A DNA stretch of 64,000 nt from Rhodococcus oryzae (GCF_005049235.1 NZ_SUMD01000004.1:248001-312000); one strand, 5' to 3'; numbered from the stretch's first letter, positions 9,246 through 18,753 are shown. Program-made: numbers and translations. Notes: generated from the sequence alone by a model not told the origin.

Positions 9246-11719
9246 CGGACCGGCACCTGGGGGAGCGGGAGCAGCGGAAGCGACGGCACGAACTGTGCCG
9301 GCGATTTCGGTTCGGTGCGTTCCTGCCATGGGTCGCGGTACCCGGCGACCGCGATGGCCATGCGCTCGTCCAACCCGGCCACGGCCCCCTCCTCGTCGCG
9401 GATCAGTATGGCCTGCAAGTGTTCCAGTCCCACCCGTGGAACCCAGGCATATGTGCGTTCCAGCCACTTCGCGTCCTCGCGGTAGTACTGGATGAAGCGG
9501 CCTGCCACGTCGAGTACCGCGTCCGACGATTCGACGGTCGCGAGCAGATCGCCCTTTCGGATGTGGGCCCCCGCCGCGCCGCCGACATAGATCTCCCACC
9601 GGTCCTCGCCCACCGAGACCACGCCGAAGTCCTTGCACAGCGCCTCGGAGCAGTTCCTCGGGCAGCCCGCGACCGCCAGCTTGAGCTTGGCGGGCGTCTC
9701 GAGCCCCTGGAACCGCTCCTCGAGTGCGATGCCCAACGCGGTCGAGTCGCCAAGACCGTACCGACAGAAGTCGCTGCCGACACAGGTTTTCACCGTGCGC
9801 ATGCTCTTGCCGTAGGCGTAGCCCGACGGCATGTCCAGATCACCCCACACCTTGGGCAGGTCTTCCTTGCGGATGCCGAGCAGGTCGATGCGCTGGCCGC
9901 CGGTGACCTTCACCAGCGGCACCTGGTACTTGTCGGCGACATCGGCGATGCGGCGCAGTTGGTCCGGGGTGGTCACCCCGCCCTTCATCTGCGGCACCAC
10001 CGAGAAGGTGCCGTCCCGCTGGATGTTCGCGTGCACCCGGTCGTTGATGAAGAGGGCGCCGCGCTCGTCGACCCAGTCCGGTCCCCAGATGGTGCGCAGC
10101 AGCGAGGCCAGCGGCATCTTGGACCCCGCGTCCTCGGTGCCGTCGGTCGCGAGTGCCGTGAACACCTGGGAGACCGCGCGCAGGTCCTGCTCCCGGATCG
10201 CGGAGATCAGCTCGGCCTTGGTCATCGGGATGCACGGGACGTACCAGTCGGCGGACGGATCCGGCACCAGCGCGCCACCCGCCGCGCAGGCGACGATGTC
10301 GGCCACGAGCCCCTTGCAGGAGCCGCAGCCCTTTCCCGCCCTGGTCTTCGCGATGACCTCGCCGAGCGAGGACGCGCCCGCGTGCACGCAGGACACGATG
10401 TCGCCCTTGCTGACCCCGTTGCAGTTGCAGACCTGGGTGTCGTCCGGCAGGTCGGCCGCGCTGGTCGCGGCGCCGCCGTCGGCGAGGTCGAACAGCAGGC
10501 TGAGGCGGTCCTCCGGGAGTTCGATCTTGCCGTCGAAGGCCTGGGTCAGCATCCCGGCCTTGCCGACCTCGCCCATCAGGGTCGCCCCGATCAGCTTGCC
10601 GTCGCGCACCACGACGTTCTTGTAGGTGCCGTTGCGCGAATCGTAGAACTGGAGGAACTCGTCGCCGTCGAGTTCGGGGCCCTTGACGCCCATCGCCGCG
10701 ACGTCGACGCCTGCGACCTTCAGCTTGGTGGTCGACCGTGAACCCTCGTAGGCGGCTTCGGGATTCGAACCGGTGAGGTGTTCGGCCAGCACCACGGCCT
10801 GCTCCCATACCGGCGCGACGAGTCCGTACAGCTCGCCGCGGTGCTGTGCGCACTCGCCGACCGCGTAGACCGAACCCTCGTCCTCGCAGCGCATCTGGTC
10901 GTCGACGACGATGCCGCGTTCGATCACCAGTCCGCCCGCGCGGGCCAGCTCGGTGTTCGGTCGGATTCCGGCGGTGACGACGACCATGTCGGCGGCGAGT
11001 GAGCTGCCGTCGGTGAAGGCGACACCCGTCACCCGTCCCTGCTCGTCGTGCAGCACCGCGTCGGTCCGGACCGAGGTGTGCACACCAACGCCAAGCGCCT
11101 CGATCTTGGCGCGCAGCACCGATCCGCCGCGCTCGTCGAGCTGCTGGTTCATCAGGTGCCCGGGGGAATGGACGACGTTGACCGTCAGCCCCTGGGTGCG
11201 CAGCCCGTAGGCCGCCTCGAGCCCGAGCAGACCGCCGCCGATGACCACCGCGGAGACGTCGTCCTCGGCCTGTGCCATCTGCAGCATGCCGTTCGTGTCG
11301 GCGATGGTGCGGAATCCGAACACGCCCCGCGCGAGCCGTCCGTCGGCCTCGCGCAGGCCGTCCATGTTCGGGAAGAAGGTGTTGCTGCCGGTCGCGACGA
11401 TCAGGACGTCGTAGGCGACCTCGCGGTCGCTCTCGCAGGTCACGGTCTTGGCGAACCGGTCGAGCCGGATGGCGCGGTCGCCGGCGTACAGCGTCACGCC
11501 GTTCTCCCGGTACCAGCTCATCGGGTTGAGGATCAGGTCCTCGTCGTCGGTGCTGGACTCGCCCGCCAGCACGTGCGAGAGCATGATCCGGTTGTAGTTG
11601 CCGTACGGCTCGTCGCCGATCATCGTGATGTCGAACTGGTCGCGGCCGCCTCTGGCGAGGATCTCCTCCACCGTGCGGGCGCCCGCCATTCCGTTGCCGA
11701 TCACAACCAGTCGTCGCAT
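9242..11719 (-). CDS. nirB: Nitrite reductase (NADH) large subunit, siroheme
   Basis: An 825-residue enzyme that transfers electrons from NADH through FAD, Fe-S and siroheme to reduce nitrite to ammonium. The N-terminal FAD-binding motif is LVVIGNGMAGARTVEE. A second nucleotide-binding segment is AVVIGGGLLGLEAAYGLR. A BFD-like [2Fe-2S] motif, CNCNGVSKGDIVSC with GCGSCKG, lies at roughly residues 430-470. The siroheme/[4Fe-4S] motif CVGSDFCRYG pairs with CPRNCSEALC around residues 645 to 690. An AGGTGGT ribosome site lies about eight bases before ATG 11719. It is the first gene of the unit, with two palindromes in the upstream DNA. Length is normal for the family. Confidence 0.96.
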   Translation of the reverse strand: MRRLVVIGNGMAGARTVEEILARGGRDQFDITMIGDEPYGNYNRIMLSHVLAGESSTDDEDLILNPMSWYRENGVTLYAGDRAIRLDRFAKTVTCESDREVAYDVLIVATGSNTFFPNMDGLREADGRLARGVFGFRTIADTNGMLQMAQAEDDVSAVVIGGGLLGLEAAYGLRTQGLTVNVVHSPGHLMNQQLDERGGSVLRAKIEALGVGVHTSVRTDAVLHDEQGRVTGVAFTDGSSLAADMVVVTAGIRPNTELARAGGLVIERGIVVDDQMRCEDEGSVYAVGECAQHRGELYGLVAPVWEQAVVLAEHLTGSNPEAAYEGSRSTTKLKVAGVDVAAMGVKGPELDGDEFLQFYDSRNGTYKNVVVRDGKLIGATLMGEVGKAGMLTQAFDGKIELPEDRLSLLFDLADGGAATSAADLPDDTQVCNCNGVSKGDIVSCVHAGASSLGEVIAKTRAGKGCGSCKGLVADIVACAAGGALVPDPSADWYVPCIPMTKAELISAIREQDLRAVSQVFTALATDGTEDAGSKMPLASLLRTIWGPDWVDERGALFINDRVHANIQRDGTFSVVPQMKGGVTTPDQLRRIADVADKYQVPLVKVTGGQRIDLLGIRKEDLPKVWGDLDMPSGYAYGKSMRTVKTCVGSDFCRYGLGDSTALGIALEERFQGLETPAKLKLAVAGCPRNCSEALCKDFGVVSVGEDRWEIYVGGAAGAHIRKGDLLATVESSDAVLDVAGRFIQYYREDAKWLERTYAWVPRVGLEHLQAILIRDEEGAVAGLDERMAIAVAGYRDPWQERTEPKSPAQFVPSLPLLPLPQVPVR

Positions 11720-11889
11720 CAGAGCACCACCTGTCCGAGGTCCGTGACGGCCCCGCCGGTGTACCTGTCCACGCTGCGCAGGTACCGCCGTGTGCTCGTC
11801 ATGGATTCGAGGGTGCTGCGCTCCGGTGACGAAGTGGATGCGCAGAGGTTACGTGGGAATCAGGAAGAACTCACCGGCCGGAGAGGCCA

Positions 11890-11920
11890 CATGTCAGGAC
11901 ATGAATCACAGGCCTGTGAT
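11890..11920. promoter_or_regulatory. Two adjacent palindromes upstream of nirB (candidate operator)
   Basis: CATGTC-AG-GACATG (11890-11903) is followed after one base by ATCACAGGCCTGTGAT (11905-11920), a perfect 16-bp palindrome. They sit about 170-200 bp before the nirB ATG and just outside the PAC2 terminator. The position suits an activator or repressor of the nitrate unit, but the protein is unknown. TCACA/TGTGA half-sites recall CRP-family sites, but here they are in inverted order with a 4-bp spacer. Confidence 0.4.
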
Positions 11921-11922
11921 CT

Positions 11923-11959
11923 GGCAGGATCGGCCCCGCGGGCCGGGGCCGATCCTGCC
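11923..11959 (-). terminator. 16-bp perfect hairpin after the PAC2 gene
   Basis: Arms 11923-11938 and 11944-11959 are exact inverted repeats with a 5-nt loop, 33 bp beyond the PAC2 stop codon. It would separate PAC2 transcripts from the nirB promoter region, which is read in the same direction. Confidence 0.75.
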
Positions 11960-11992
11960 GAAAGGGCTCCCGCCGACCGGGAGAGACGAATC

Positions 11993-12889
11993 TCACAGAC
12001 CGCCGAAGCTGCCCGGTCCACGCCTGCGCAGGTAGCGCTCGAACTCGGCCGCGATGGCGTCGCCGTCGATCTTGGAGATGACCTCCGAGATGTCGACCTC
12101 CGCATCGCCGCGCTCCTCCAGCGAGCGAACGTACTCGGTGATCTCCTCGTCGTCCTTGGTCATCTCGGTGACCGACTGCTCCCACTCCTCGGCCTGTGCC
12201 GGCAACTCGCCGAGCGGAACCTCCACGTCGAGCACCTCCTCCACCCGCTGCAGGAGCGCGACGGTGGCCTTCGGATTCGGGGGCTGCGACACGTAGTGGG
12301 GGACGGCGGCCCAGAACGAGATCGCGGGAACCCCGGCCTTGACGCATTCGTCCTGGAGCACCCCGGTGATCCCGGTCGGCCCCTCGTATCGGGTCTGTTC
12401 CAGGTTGAACCGTTCGGCCGACTCCGTGCTGTACGCCGTGCCGGTGACCGGCACCGGCCGGGTGTGCGGCGTGTCGGCGAGTAGCGCGCCGAGGATGACC
12501 ACGGTGGTGACGCCGAGGTCCTCGATGATCTCGAGCAGGTCGTCGCAGAAGCTGCGCCAGCGCATGTTCGGCTCGATGCCGCGCAGGATCAGCACGTCCC
12601 GTTCGCTGCCGGGGGGCGAGCACACCGAGACCCGGGTGGCGGGCCACTCGATCTCGCGGGTGACCCCGTCGACCTGGCGAACCGTCGGACGATTGACCTG
12701 GTAGTCGTAGTAGTCCTCGGAGTCGAGTTCGGCCAGCGGTCGTGCGTCCCAGATGAGTTCCAGGTGCTCGACCGCGCCGCTGGCGGCGTCGCCCGCGTCG
12801 TTCCAGCCCTCGAAGGCGGCGACGAGAATGGGGTCACGCAGCGCGGGCGCGTCGTGCTCGGACGTGACTTCGGGTTCGCTTGGACTCAC
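11993..12889 (-). CDS. PAC2-family protein (proteasome assembly chaperone 2-like fold)
   Basis: A 298-residue cytoplasmic protein. Family features are ILVAAFEGWNDAGDAASGAVEHL near residue 20, the acidic DYYDYQVNRPTV, LILRGIEPNMRW, VVILGALLADTPHTRPVPVTG and YEGPTGITGVL. The fold is shared with eukaryotic proteasome-assembly chaperones and the so-called ATP-grasp-linked PAC2 proteins. In M. tuberculosis the homologue (Rv2125, from memory) also sits beside metH and some distance from the 20S proteasome genes. A direct chaperone role in bacterial proteasome assembly is not established. The C-terminus is rich in acidic residues and ends RRRGPGSFGGL. It is divergent from metH, with 51 bp between the starts. 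Confidence 0.88.
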   Translation of the reverse strand: MSPSEPEVTSEHDAPALRDPILVAAFEGWNDAGDAASGAVEHLELIWDARPLAELDSEDYYDYQVNRPTVRQVDGVTREIEWPATRVSVCSPPGSERDVLILRGIEPNMRWRSFCDDLLEIIEDLGVTTVVILGALLADTPHTRPVPVTGTAYSTESAERFNLEQTRYEGPTGITGVLQDECVKAGVPAISFWAAVPHYVSQPPNPKATVALLQRVEEVLDVEVPLGELPAQAEEWEQSVTEMTKDDEEITEYVRSLEERGDAEVDISEVISKIDGDAIAAEFERYLRRRGPGSFGGL

Positions 12890-12940
12890 CCGACCAGCCT
12901 ACGACCAGGGTCCTTCAAGGGGCCCACTACTCTGGACGGC

Positions 12941-15900
12941 ATGTCTGCCCCATTTCACTCCGCCCTGTTGGATGCGCTGTCGCAGCGCGTTGTCATCGGC
13001 GACGGTGCGATGGGAACCATGCTGCAGGCCGCGGACCTCACCCTCGACGATTTCCTCGGCCTCGAGGGCTGCAACGAAATCCTGAACGAAACCCGCCCCG
13101 ACGTGCTCGCGGACATCCACCGGGCGTACTTCGAGTCCGGCGCCGACGCCGTCGAGACCAACACCTTCGGATGCAACCTGCCCAACCTCGCGGACTACGA
13201 CATCTCGCACCGGATCCGCGATCTCTCCGAGCGCGGTACCCGGATCGCCCGCGAGGTCGCCGACGAGATGGGCCCCGGCCGGGACGGCATGGCGCGGTTC
13301 GTGCTCGGTTCGATGGGGCCCGGTACCAAGCTCCCCACCCTCGGGCACGCGCCGTTCGCGGTGCTCCGTGACGCGTACACCGAATCCGCGCTCGGCATGA
13401 TCGAGGCGGGCGCCGACGCCATCCTGGTCGAGACCTGCCAGGACCTGCTGCAGGTCAAGGCCGCGATCATCGGTAGCCAGCACGCCATGGAGAAGCTCGG
13501 ACGCCGGATCCCGATCATCACCCATGTCACCGTCGAGACCACCGGAACCATGTTGCTCGGCAGCGAGATCGGCGCCGCGCTGACCGCGCTCGAGCCGCTG
13601 GGCATCGACATGATCGGCCTCAACTGCGCGACCGGGCCCGCGGAGATGAGCGAGCACCTGCGGCACCTGTCCAAGCACTCGACGCTGCCGGTGTCGGTGA
13701 TGCCGAACGCCGGACTCCCCGTGCTGGGCGCGAATGGCGCCGAATACCCGCTCACCGCACCGGAACTCGCGGAGGCCCTGAGCGGCTTCGTGTCGGAGTT
13801 CGGGCTCGGCATGGTCGGCGGTTGCTGTGGCACCACGCCCGACCACATCCGTCAGGTCGCCGACGCGGTGCGACTGGTCGAGAAGGCCACGCGCACCCCG
13901 GTTCCCGAGCCCGGTACGTCCTCGCTGTACGCCGCGGTCCCGTTCGAGCAGGATGCCAGCATCCTGATGATCGGTGAGCGCACGAACTCCAACGGTTCCA
14001 AGGCATTCCGCGATGCGATGATCTCCGGGGACCTGGATCGGTGCATCGACATAGCGAAGGACCAGACCCGCGACGGCGCGCACATGCTCGACCTCAACGT
14101 CGACTACGTCGGGCGCGACGGCGCTGCCGACATGACCGCACTCGCGAGCAGGCTCGCGACCGCCTCGACGCTGCCGATCATGATCGACTCGACGGAACCT
14201 GAGGTGATCCGGGCCGGCCTCGAGCACCTCGGCGGGCGGTCCGCGGTCAACTCGGTGAACTACGAGGACGGCGACGGGCCGGATTCGCGGTTCCAGAAGA
14301 TCATGCGGCTGGTCAAGGAGCACGGCGCCGCTGTCGTCGCGCTGACCATCGACGAGGAGGGCCAGGCGCGCACCGCCGAGCACAAGGTGCGGATCGCGGA
14401 GCGGCTGATCGAGGACATCACCGTCAACTGGGGCCTCGACGAGTCCGACATCATCATCGATGCGCTCACCTTCCCGATCTCGACCGGTCAGGAGGAGGTG
14501 CGTAAGGACGGCATCGAGACGATCGAGGCGATCCGACAGCTGAAGGCGTCTCACCCCCGCATCCACTTCACCCTCGGCATCTCGAACATCTCGTTCGGAC
14601 TCAACGCCGCCGCCAGGCAGGTCCTCAATTCGGTCTTCCTGCACGAGTGCACGGAGGCGGGCCTGGACACCGCGATCGTGCACGCGTCGAAGATCCTGCC
14701 GATGGCGCGGATCCCGGAGGAGCAGCGCCAGGTGGCGCTCGACCTGGTCTACGACCGCCGCCGCGAGGGCTACGACCCGCTGCAGAAGCTGATGGAGCTG
14801 TTCGAGGGCGTTTCCGCGGCCTCGGCCCGCGAGACCCGCGCACAGGAGCTCGCCGGTCTGCCGCTGTTCGAGCGGCTCGAGCGGCGCATCGTCGACGGCG
14901 AGCGCAACGGACTCGAGGCCGACCTCGACGAGGCGATGACCGAGAAGCCTCCGCTGGTGATCATCAACGAGACACTGCTGGGCGGCATGAAGATCGTCGG
15001 CGAGCTGTTCGGGTCCGGACAGATGCAGTTGCCCTTCGTGCTCCAGTCCGCCGAGGTGATGAAGGCGGCCGTGGCGTACCTCGAGCCGCACATGGAGGCC
15101 ACCGACGAGGACGGCAAGGGCCGGATCGTGCTGGCCACCGTCAAGGGCGATGTGCACGACATCGGCAAGAACCTGGTCGACATCATCCTCAGCAACAACG
15201 GCTACGAGGTGGTCAACCTCGGCATCAAGCAGCCGATCGCGACCATCCTCGACGCGGCGATCGACAAGAAGGCCGACGTGATCGGCATGTCCGGGCTGCT
15301 GGTGAAGTCGACCGTGGTGATGAAGGAGAACCTGCAGGAGCTCAACGCCAAGGGCGTCTCCGAGCAGTTCCCGGTCCTGCTCGGCGGAGCGGCACTGACG
15401 CGGACCTACGTCGAGAACGACCTCGCCGACATCTACGAGGGCGAGGTGTCCTACGCGCGCGACGCCTTCGAGGGCCTGCGGCTGATGGACACCATCATGA
15501 CCACCAAGCGTGGCGGTGGACCGGACCCGGACAGCCCCGAGGCACTGGCCGCGAAGGAGAAGGCCGCCGAACGCAAGGCGCGCCACGAGCGCTCGAAGCG
15601 AATCGCCGAGGCGCGCAAGGCCGCCGAGGTCCCGGTCGAGGTGCCCGAACGTTCCGATGTCGCCACCGACATCGGGATCCCGACGCCGCCGTTCTGGGGC
15701 AGCCGCATCGTCAAGGGCATCTCGCTGGCGGACTACTCCGGTCTGCTCGACGAGCGGGCGCTGTTCCTGGGGCAGTGGGGCCTGCGCGGGCAGCGCGCAG
15801 GCGACGGTCCCACCTACGAGGAGCTGGTGGAGACCGAGGGCAGGCCGCGGCTGCGCTACTGGCTGGACCGGCTCAGCACCGACGGCATCCTCGCGCACGC

Positions 15901-16510
15901 CGCGGTGGTGTACGGCTACTTCCCGGCCGTCTCCGAGGGCGACGACGTGGTCGTGCTCACCGAGCCGACTCCCGATGCGCCGGAACGGTTCCGGTTCACC
16001 TTCCCGCGTCAGCACCGGGATCGGTTCCTGTGCATCGCCGACTTCGTGCGCTCGCGCGAGGAGGCACGGCGCACCGGCCAGGTCGATGTGCTGCCGTTGA
16101 ACCTGGTGACGATGGGCCAGCCGATCGCGGACTTCGCGAACGAACTGTTCGCCGCGAACTCGTACCGGGACTACCTGGAGGTGCACGGCATCGGCGTGCA
16201 GCTCACCGAGGCGCTCGCCGAGTACTGGCACCGCCGGGTCCGCGAGGAGCTGGTGCTGGCGGGCGGGCACAACCTCGCCGAGCAGGATCCCGACGACGTC
16301 GAGGACTTCTTCAAGCTCGGTTACCGGGGCGCCCGTTACTCGTTCGGTTACGGCGCCTGCCCCGACCTCGAGGACCGCGCCAAGATGGTGGCACTACTCG
16401 AGCCGGAGCGGATCGGCGTTGTGCTGTCCGAGGAGTTGCAGCTGCATCCCGAGCAGTCGACCGATGCGTTCGTGCTGCACCACCCCGAGGCCAAGTACTT
16501 CAATGTCTGA
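12941..16510 (+). CDS. metH: Cobalamin-dependent methionine synthase
   Basis: A 1189-residue enzyme that moves a methyl group from methyltetrahydrofolate to homocysteine via cobalamin. Domains in order: homocysteine-binding barrel (zinc ligands in GLNCATGP and GGCCGTTPDH near residues 228 and 294-295), pterin-binding barrel (IGERTNSNGSKAF from about 345), B12 cap and B12-binding domain with the DVHDIGKN signature around residue 736 (His is the lower cobalt ligand), and a C-terminal SAM-dependent reactivation domain. ATG 12941 gives the expected MSAPFHSALLDAL start; upstream in-frame Met codons lie inside the divergent PAC2 gene. The short promoter gap leaves no room for a cobalamin riboswitch. 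The stop overlaps the next gene by 8 bp. Confidence 0.96.
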   Translation: MSAPFHSALLDALSQRVVIGDGAMGTMLQAADLTLDDFLGLEGCNEILNETRPDVLADIHRAYFESGADAVETNTFGCNLPNLADYDISHRIRDLSERGTRIAREVADEMGPGRDGMARFVLGSMGPGTKLPTLGHAPFAVLRDAYTESALGMIEAGADAILVETCQDLLQVKAAIIGSQHAMEKLGRRIPIITHVTVETTGTMLLGSEIGAALTALEPLGIDMIGLNCATGPAEMSEHLRHLSKHSTLPVSVMPNAGLPVLGANGAEYPLTAPELAEALSGFVSEFGLGMVGGCCGTTPDHIRQVADAVRLVEKATRTPVPEPGTSSLYAAVPFEQDASILMIGERTNSNGSKAFRDAMISGDLDRCIDIAKDQTRDGAHMLDLNVDYVGRDGAADMTALASRLATASTLPIMIDSTEPEVIRAGLEHLGGRSAVNSVNYEDGDGPDSRFQKIMRLVKEHGAAVVALTIDEEGQARTAEHKVRIAERLIEDITVNWGLDESDIIIDALTFPISTGQEEVRKDGIETIEAIRQLKASHPRIHFTLGISNISFGLNAAARQVLNSVFLHECTEAGLDTAIVHASKILPMARIPEEQRQVALDLVYDRRREGYDPLQKLMELFEGVSAASARETRAQELAGLPLFERLERRIVDGERNGLEADLDEAMTEKPPLVIINETLLGGMKIVGELFGSGQMQLPFVLQSAEVMKAAVAYLEPHMEATDEDGKGRIVLATVKGDVHDIGKNLVDIILSNNGYEVVNLGIKQPIATILDAAIDKKADVIGMSGLLVKSTVVMKENLQELNAKGVSEQFPVLLGGAALTRTYVENDLADIYEGEVSYARDAFEGLRLMDTIMTTKRGGGPDPDSPEALAAKEKAAERKARHERSKRIAEARKAAEVPVEVPERSDVATDIGIPTPPFWGSRIVKGISLADYSGLLDERALFLGQWGLRGQRAGDGPTYEELVETEGRPRLRYWLDRLSTDGILAHAAVVYGYFPAVSEGDDVVVLTEPTPDAPERFRFTFPRQHRDRFLCIADFVRSREEARRTGQVDVLPLNLVTMGQPIADFANELFAANSYRDYLEVHGIGVQLTEALAEYWHRRVREELVLAGGHNLAEQDPDDVEDFFKLGYRGARYSFGYGACPDLEDRAKMVALLEPERIGVVLSEELQLHPEQSTDAFVLHHPEAKYFNV

Positions 16511-17216
16511 GGCCTCGGTGTTCGAGGCGTCGATGACGGTGTCCGGTCCCGATCTCAAGGCCGTGCTCTGGGACATGGACGGCACCCTGCTCGACTCCGA
16601 GAAGCTCTGGGACGTCGCCATGCACGAGCTCGCCGCCGAGCTGGGCGGGGTGATGTCGGAGAGCACGCGGCACGCCATCATCGGCGCCTCCGGCCCCGAT
16701 GCGCTGGCGATGATCTTCGGTGCGCTCGAGCTGGACCCGACACCCGCGGCCCTCGCGGACGCCGCGGCGTGGATGAACGGCCGTGTGACCGAGCTGTTCT
16801 CGCTCGGCATCCCGTGGCGGCCGGGCGCACGGGAGGCGCTGCGCACGGTGCGCGCGAGCGGGCTGCGCACCGCGCTGGTGACCAATACCGAGCGGGTGCT
16901 GGCCGAGCAGGCGCTGGACACGTTGGGGCGCGAGCACTTCGACGTCACCGTCTGCGGTGACGAGGTTCCGCGCGGCAAGCCCGAGCCGGATCCGTATCTG
17001 CGTGCGGCGGAACTGCTCGGCATCGCCCCCGAACACTGCCTGGCCGTCGAGGATTCGCCGACCGGTTCGGCGGCAGCGGAGGCGGCAGGCTGCGCGGTCC
17101 TGGTGGTGCCGTGCGAGGTCGCGGTGCCGGTCGGACCGCGGCGGGTGCACCGGGAGAGCCTCGAGGGGATCGGGGAATCGGGGTTCGCCGCGGCGTGGCG
17201 GACCGTCCACGCCTGA
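16503..17216 (+). CDS. HAD-superfamily hydrolase, subfamily IA (phosphoglucomutase/phosphatase-like)
   Basis: A 237-residue soluble phosphohydrolase. HAD motif I is LWDMDGTLLDS (residues around 21-31). Motif II is ALVTNTERV, motif III is RGKPEPDPYL, and motif IV is LAVEDSPTGSAAA. An alpha-helical C1 cap follows motif I. The substrate is unknown; the DxD motif and cap type resemble beta-phosphoglucomutase and sugar or nucleotide phosphatases. The ATG at 16503 lies 8 bp inside the metH 3' end, so it is probably translationally coupled. The longer open frame upstream is metH in another phase. Confidence 0.85.
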   Translation: MSEASVFEASMTVSGPDLKAVLWDMDGTLLDSEKLWDVAMHELAAELGGVMSESTRHAIIGASGPDALAMIFGALELDPTPAALADAAAWMNGRVTELFSLGIPWRPGAREALRTVRASGLRTALVTNTERVLAEQALDTLGREHFDVTVCGDEVPRGKPEPDPYLRAAELLGIAPEHCLAVEDSPTGSAAAEAAGCAVLVVPCEVAVPVGPRRVHRESLEGIGESGFAAAWRTVHA

Positions 17217-17241
17217 GCCGAGCCATGGCAGGATTCCCGGC

Positions 17242-18753
17242 ATGACGCCTCGGTGGACCGGTCGGCTCCTGCGTGGGGTGGCCGCGTCGACCGTGGCCGT
17301 CGCTGTGCTGGCGTCCTGCTCGGCAGGCGCAGGCCTGTCGAGCGCGGGCGGACCGGATACGTTCACCGTCGCACTCACCGCGAAACCGGACAACCTCGAC
17401 TTCACCCGCACCGCGGGCGCGGCGATCCCGCAGGCGTTGCTGGACAACGTGTACGAGGGGCTGGTCCGGCTCGACGACCACGGCGCGATCGTCCCGCTGC
17501 TGGCCTCCTCGTGGACGGTCAGCCCGGACCGGACCGTCTACGAGTTCGCGCTGCGGGAGGACGCGACCTTCTCCGACGGCGAGGCGTTCACCTCCGAGGA
17601 CGTCAAGTTCAGCCTCGACCGGGTCAAGACCGAGTGGACCGCGAACTCGCCTGCGCTGATGGCTGTGGTCGATCGGGTGGAGACACCGTCGCCGCATCTG
17701 GCACGGGTGATCCTGCGGGCGCCGAGCAACGCCTGGCTGTTCAACATGACAGGACCCGTCGGCGCCATGTTCACCCCGCGCGGCGTCACCCAGCTGGCCA
17801 CCACCGCGATCGGGACCGGCCCGTTCACAGTGGCGCGCTGGAACCCGGGCTCGGAGCTGGTGCTCGCGGCCAACCCCCGCTACTGGGGCGCGCAACCGGC
17901 CATGAAGACGGTGCGGCTGAAGTACTTTGCCGATGCCACCGCGCAGGCGAACGCGATGCTCAGCGGCGGGGTGGACGCTATCTACGGTCTCGGGGCCCCG
18001 CAACTGCTCGGTCAGTTCGGCGCCGATCCCCGGTTCCGGGTCATCGAGGGCGGCACCAACGGCGAGGTCACACTGTCGATGAACGGGGCGGTCGCGCCCT
18101 TCGACGACATTCGGGTCCGCCGGGCGGTGATGTATGCCGTGGATCGGAAGGCCGTGCGGGACACAGCGTATGCGGGCTACGGCGAGCTCATCGGATCGAT
18201 GGTGCCGCCCACCGACCCCTGGTACGAGGATCTCACCGGCGTATACCCGTTCGATCCGCAGCGGGCCCGCGAGTTGCTGGCCGAGGCGGGCACCCCGAAT
18301 CCCGTGGTGCGGTTCGACGTGCCGAACCTGCCCTATGCCACCGCCGCCGCACAGGTGGTGAGTTCGCAACTGCAGCAGGTCGGTTTCACCGTGAAGACCA
18401 ATCCGGTCGAGTTCCCCGCGGTGTGGCTCGATTCCGTGTTCGGCAGACACGCGTACCAGATGTCGGTGATCCAGCACTCCGAGCCGCGGGACATCGTCAC
18501 CTTCGGCAATCCCGACTATTACTGGGGCTATCGCAATCCCGAGGTCAGTCGGCTGATCGCGGAGGCCGATGCGGCGGACGAGGCCGGCTACGTCGAGAAC
18601 ATGCGGACGGTGGCGCGCACGATCACCGACGAGGCGGCGGCGGACTGGCTCTTCCTCTTTCCGCTCCTCGCGGTGACCGATGCCGACATCTCCGGGCTCC
18701 CGGCGAACGCGACCTCCCTGGCGCTCGACCTGTCCCGGGTTCGGCGCGGGTAG
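17242..18753 (+). CDS. Peptide/nickel-type ABC transporter substrate-binding lipoprotein
   Basis: A 503-residue SBP family 5 protein (PF00496). The lipoprotein signal ends with LASC, Cys26 being the lipidated residue. Family features include TFTVALTAKPDNLDFTRT, NVYEGLVRLDD, the signature region DGEAFTSEDVKFSLDRV, and the C-terminal YYWGYRNPEVSRLI. It would capture an oligopeptide or similar ligand outside the membrane for the permeases encoded next. An AGGA site lies about nine bases before ATG 17242. Ligand specificity cannot be read from the sequence. A 9-bp gap leads to the permease gene. Confidence 0.9.
   Translation: MTPRWTGRLLRGVAASTVAVAVLASCSAGAGLSSAGGPDTFTVALTAKPDNLDFTRTAGAAIPQALLDNVYEGLVRLDDHGAIVPLLASSWTVSPDRTVYEFALREDATFSDGEAFTSEDVKFSLDRVKTEWTANSPALMAVVDRVETPSPHLARVILRAPSNAWLFNMTGPVGAMFTPRGVTQLATTAIGTGPFTVARWNPGSELVLAANPRYWGAQPAMKTVRLKYFADATAQANAMLSGGVDAIYGLGAPQLLGQFGADPRFRVIEGGTNGEVTLSMNGAVAPFDDIRVRRAVMYAVDRKAVRDTAYAGYGELIGSMVPPTDPWYEDLTGVYPFDPQRARELLAEAGTPNPVVRFDVPNLPYATAAAQVVSSQLQQVGFTVKTNPVEFPAVWLDSVFGRHAYQMSVIQHSEPRDIVTFGNPDYYWGYRNPEVSRLIAEADAADEAGYVENMRTVARTITDEAAADWLFLFPLLAVTDADISGLPANATSLALDLSRVRRG

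Larger units (their letters stand above)
11720..11992. other. Intergenic region upstream of nirB
   Basis: This 273-bp stretch contains no convincing gene. It holds the PAC2 terminator hairpin (11923-11959) and two adjacent palindromes (11890-11920). The rest (11721-11880) is presumably the nirB promoter and leader. I looked for a GlnR-type GnnAC-n6-GnAAC site and did not find a good one. No nitrate transporter or NarXL-type regulator gene is present between nirB and the PAC2 gene. Confidence 0.6.

Noticed and set aside
5196-9485. 1429-codon open frame on the plus strand
   Set aside because: It is antisense to narG, nirD and part of nirB, has high-GC-type repetitive Arg/Gly/Val composition and no domain. 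The minus-strand genes have clear catalytic motifs.
11720-11880. GlnR-type nitrogen box upstream of nirB
   Set aside because: I looked for GnnAC-n6-GnAAC on both strands and found no good match; GTTAC near 11849 lacks a properly spaced partner.
12890-12940. Cobalamin riboswitch upstream of metH
   Set aside because: Only 51 bp separate the divergent starts, too short for a B12 riboswitch.
12899-16270. 1123-codon open frame on the minus strand
   Set aside because: Antisense to metH; low-complexity Arg/Leu/Asp/His composition typical of a GC-driven shadow frame.
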